A stretch of DNA of 6,528 nt from Planctomycetota bacterium (GTDB lineage: Bacteria; Planctomycetota; Phycisphaerae; UBA1845). A program made the position numbers and the translations under genes. The notes under the pieces were generated by a model. It was not told the DNA's origin and ran no database searches. It saw nothing but the letters and a program-made list of their open reading frames with translations. This document shows positions 5,755-6,528 of the stretch, piece after piece (position 1 is the first letter of the stretch; every line of letters starts with the position of its first letter). The stretch spans positions 1 to 6,528 of the forward strand of contig JADFIX010000233.1 in assembly GCA_022566435.1 (NCBI GenBank). Direction: 5' to 3'.

Positions 5755-6528
5755 TTCGAAGCCCCTTATCCGTCTGCTGGGAATCCCTCTCATCGAACGG
5801 ACCATCCGGTCCGCACTCGAAGCGGGGATCGACGATTTCTACGTTGTAAGCGGCTACAACGGGGACCAGGTTCGCCGGTTCCTCGAGGACCTGGCGCCCC
5901 GTTGCGCGACGACGATAACGCACGTTATCAACAACGACTGGCAGGACGGCAATGGCCTTTCGGTCCTGGCGGCGAAAGAGCACCTAGTCGAGCCATTCGT
6001 ATTGTTGATGGCGGATCACTTGTTTGATCCGTCCATCCTGCATGACTTGGCCGCGCAGACGCCGTGCGACGGCGAAATCATACTTGCCGTCGACTACAAC
6101 ACCGCCAATCCGCTCGTGGATCTGGAAGACGTCACCCGGGTTCGAAGCGAAAACAAACGATTGATCGAGATTGGCAAGGGACTGGAAAAATTTGACGGCT
6201 TTGACACGGGCATTTTTCTGTGTACCCCGGCGATCTTTGACGGTGTGGAACAAAGCGTCGCGGAGCACCAAGACAGCAGCCTTTCCGGAGGAGTTCGCTG
6301 TTTGGCGGCCCAAGGCCGCGTCAAGGTTTTCGACATCGATGGCAGATTCTGGTGCGACACGGACAATCCTCAGGACTTGGATAACGCCGAAAACGTCCTC
6401 ATCGAACTCCTGCGGGGGAAGACCAGCGACGGCCCAGTCTCCCGCTATCTGAACCGCCCAATCTCGATCCGCATCTCACGTCGGCTCGCCAGGGTCCCGA
6501 TCACCCCAAACCAGATCTCTCTGATATC
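5699..6528 (+). CDS. CTP:inositol-1-phosphate cytidylyltransferase / CDP-alcohol phosphotransferase fusion, C-terminus outside window
   Basis: Likely activates inositol 1-phosphate to CDP-inositol and transfers the inositol phosphate to an acceptor at the membrane. The frame is open for 276 codons to the window edge. The N-terminal nucleotidyltransferase domain shows MKCLILAAGKGSRL (1-14) with K21 in NSKPL, the NGLSVLAAKE block (85-94), the metal-binding LLMADHLFDP (102-111), FDTGIFLCTP (168-177) and FWCDTDNPQDL (217-227). A basic linker (SRYLNRPISIRISRRLARV, 248-266) leads to TPNQISLI, the usual entry to a CDP-alcohol phosphatidyltransferase domain; its DGxxAR motif would lie outside. This order matches bifunctional IPCT/DIPP synthase. 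The start ATG 5699 lies inside ino1 and has GGGAAGAG upstream; the nucleotide-binding loop begins at once, so a later start is excluded. The acceptor (inositol phosphate for the DIPP solute, or a lipid) is open. Confidence 0.85.
   Translation, partial: MKCLILAAGKGSRLWQRGNSKPLIRLLGIPLIERTIRSALEAGIDDFYVVSGYNGDQVRRFLEDLAPRCATTITHVINNDWQDGNGLSVLAAKEHLVEPFVLLMADHLFDPSILHDLAAQTPCDGEIILAVDYNTANPLVDLEDVTRVRSENKRLIEIGKGLEKFDGFDTGIFLCTPAIFDGVEQSVAEHQDSSLSGGVRCLAAQGRVKVFDIDGRFWCDTDNPQDLDNAENVLIELLRGKTSDGPVSRYLNRPISIRISRRLARVPITPNQISLI

Noticed and set aside
5026..5805. Minus-strand open frame of 259 residues
   Set aside because: It mirrors ino1 and the start of the next gene, both clearly real on the plus strand.
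1..6528. tRNA, rRNA, CRISPR array or IS ends
   Set aside because: No cloverleaf, rRNA-like stretch, regularly spaced repeats or transposase with terminal inverted repeats was seen.

Overview
The window looks like a moderately GC-rich bacterial chromosome, most likely a planctomycete of the Rhodopirellula/Pirellula kind. That guess rests on the style of the inositol-phosphate synthase and of the second group II intron protein. It is an inference from remembered relatives, not a search. The window has two halves, on opposite strands.

Positions 1 to about 4135 read on the minus strand and hold two different group II introns in a row. The upstream one (about 4135 to 2119) has a recognisable domain V and a domain VI hairpin. 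Its reverse transcriptase/maturase is dead: it has a one-base frameshift, two in-frame TAG codons, and a catalytic YADD box whose R-Y-A codons are replaced by a GC-rich quasi-palindrome. The second intron starts with GTGCG at 2118, directly after the end of the first one's domain VI hairpin, with at most a base or two between them. It encodes a reverse transcriptase/maturase with a typical palm, YADD box and maturase domain X. That frame is open for 501 codons and leaves the window at position 1. The non-coding stretches 1505-2118 and about 3709-4135 are the 5' RNA domains of these introns.

Positions 4200 to 6528 read on the plus strand. A plausible sigma-70-type promoter (4220-4247) is followed by an unusually long leader of about 340 bases. 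The leader is full of perfect inverted repeats, including a possible H-type pseudoknot and two competing partners for one segment close to the ribosome binding site.

The leader precedes ino1 (inositol-1-phosphate synthase, 4597-5754). The next gene starts inside the end of ino1, with a 56-base overlap. It encodes a CTP:inositol-1-phosphate cytidylyltransferase-like domain, then the beginning of a CDP-alcohol phosphotransferase domain that the window cuts off. Together the two genes would make inositol 1-phosphate from glucose 6-phosphate, activate it as CDP-inositol and transfer it to an acceptor. The acceptor could be another inositol phosphate (the DIPP solute route) or a lipid; the window does not show which.
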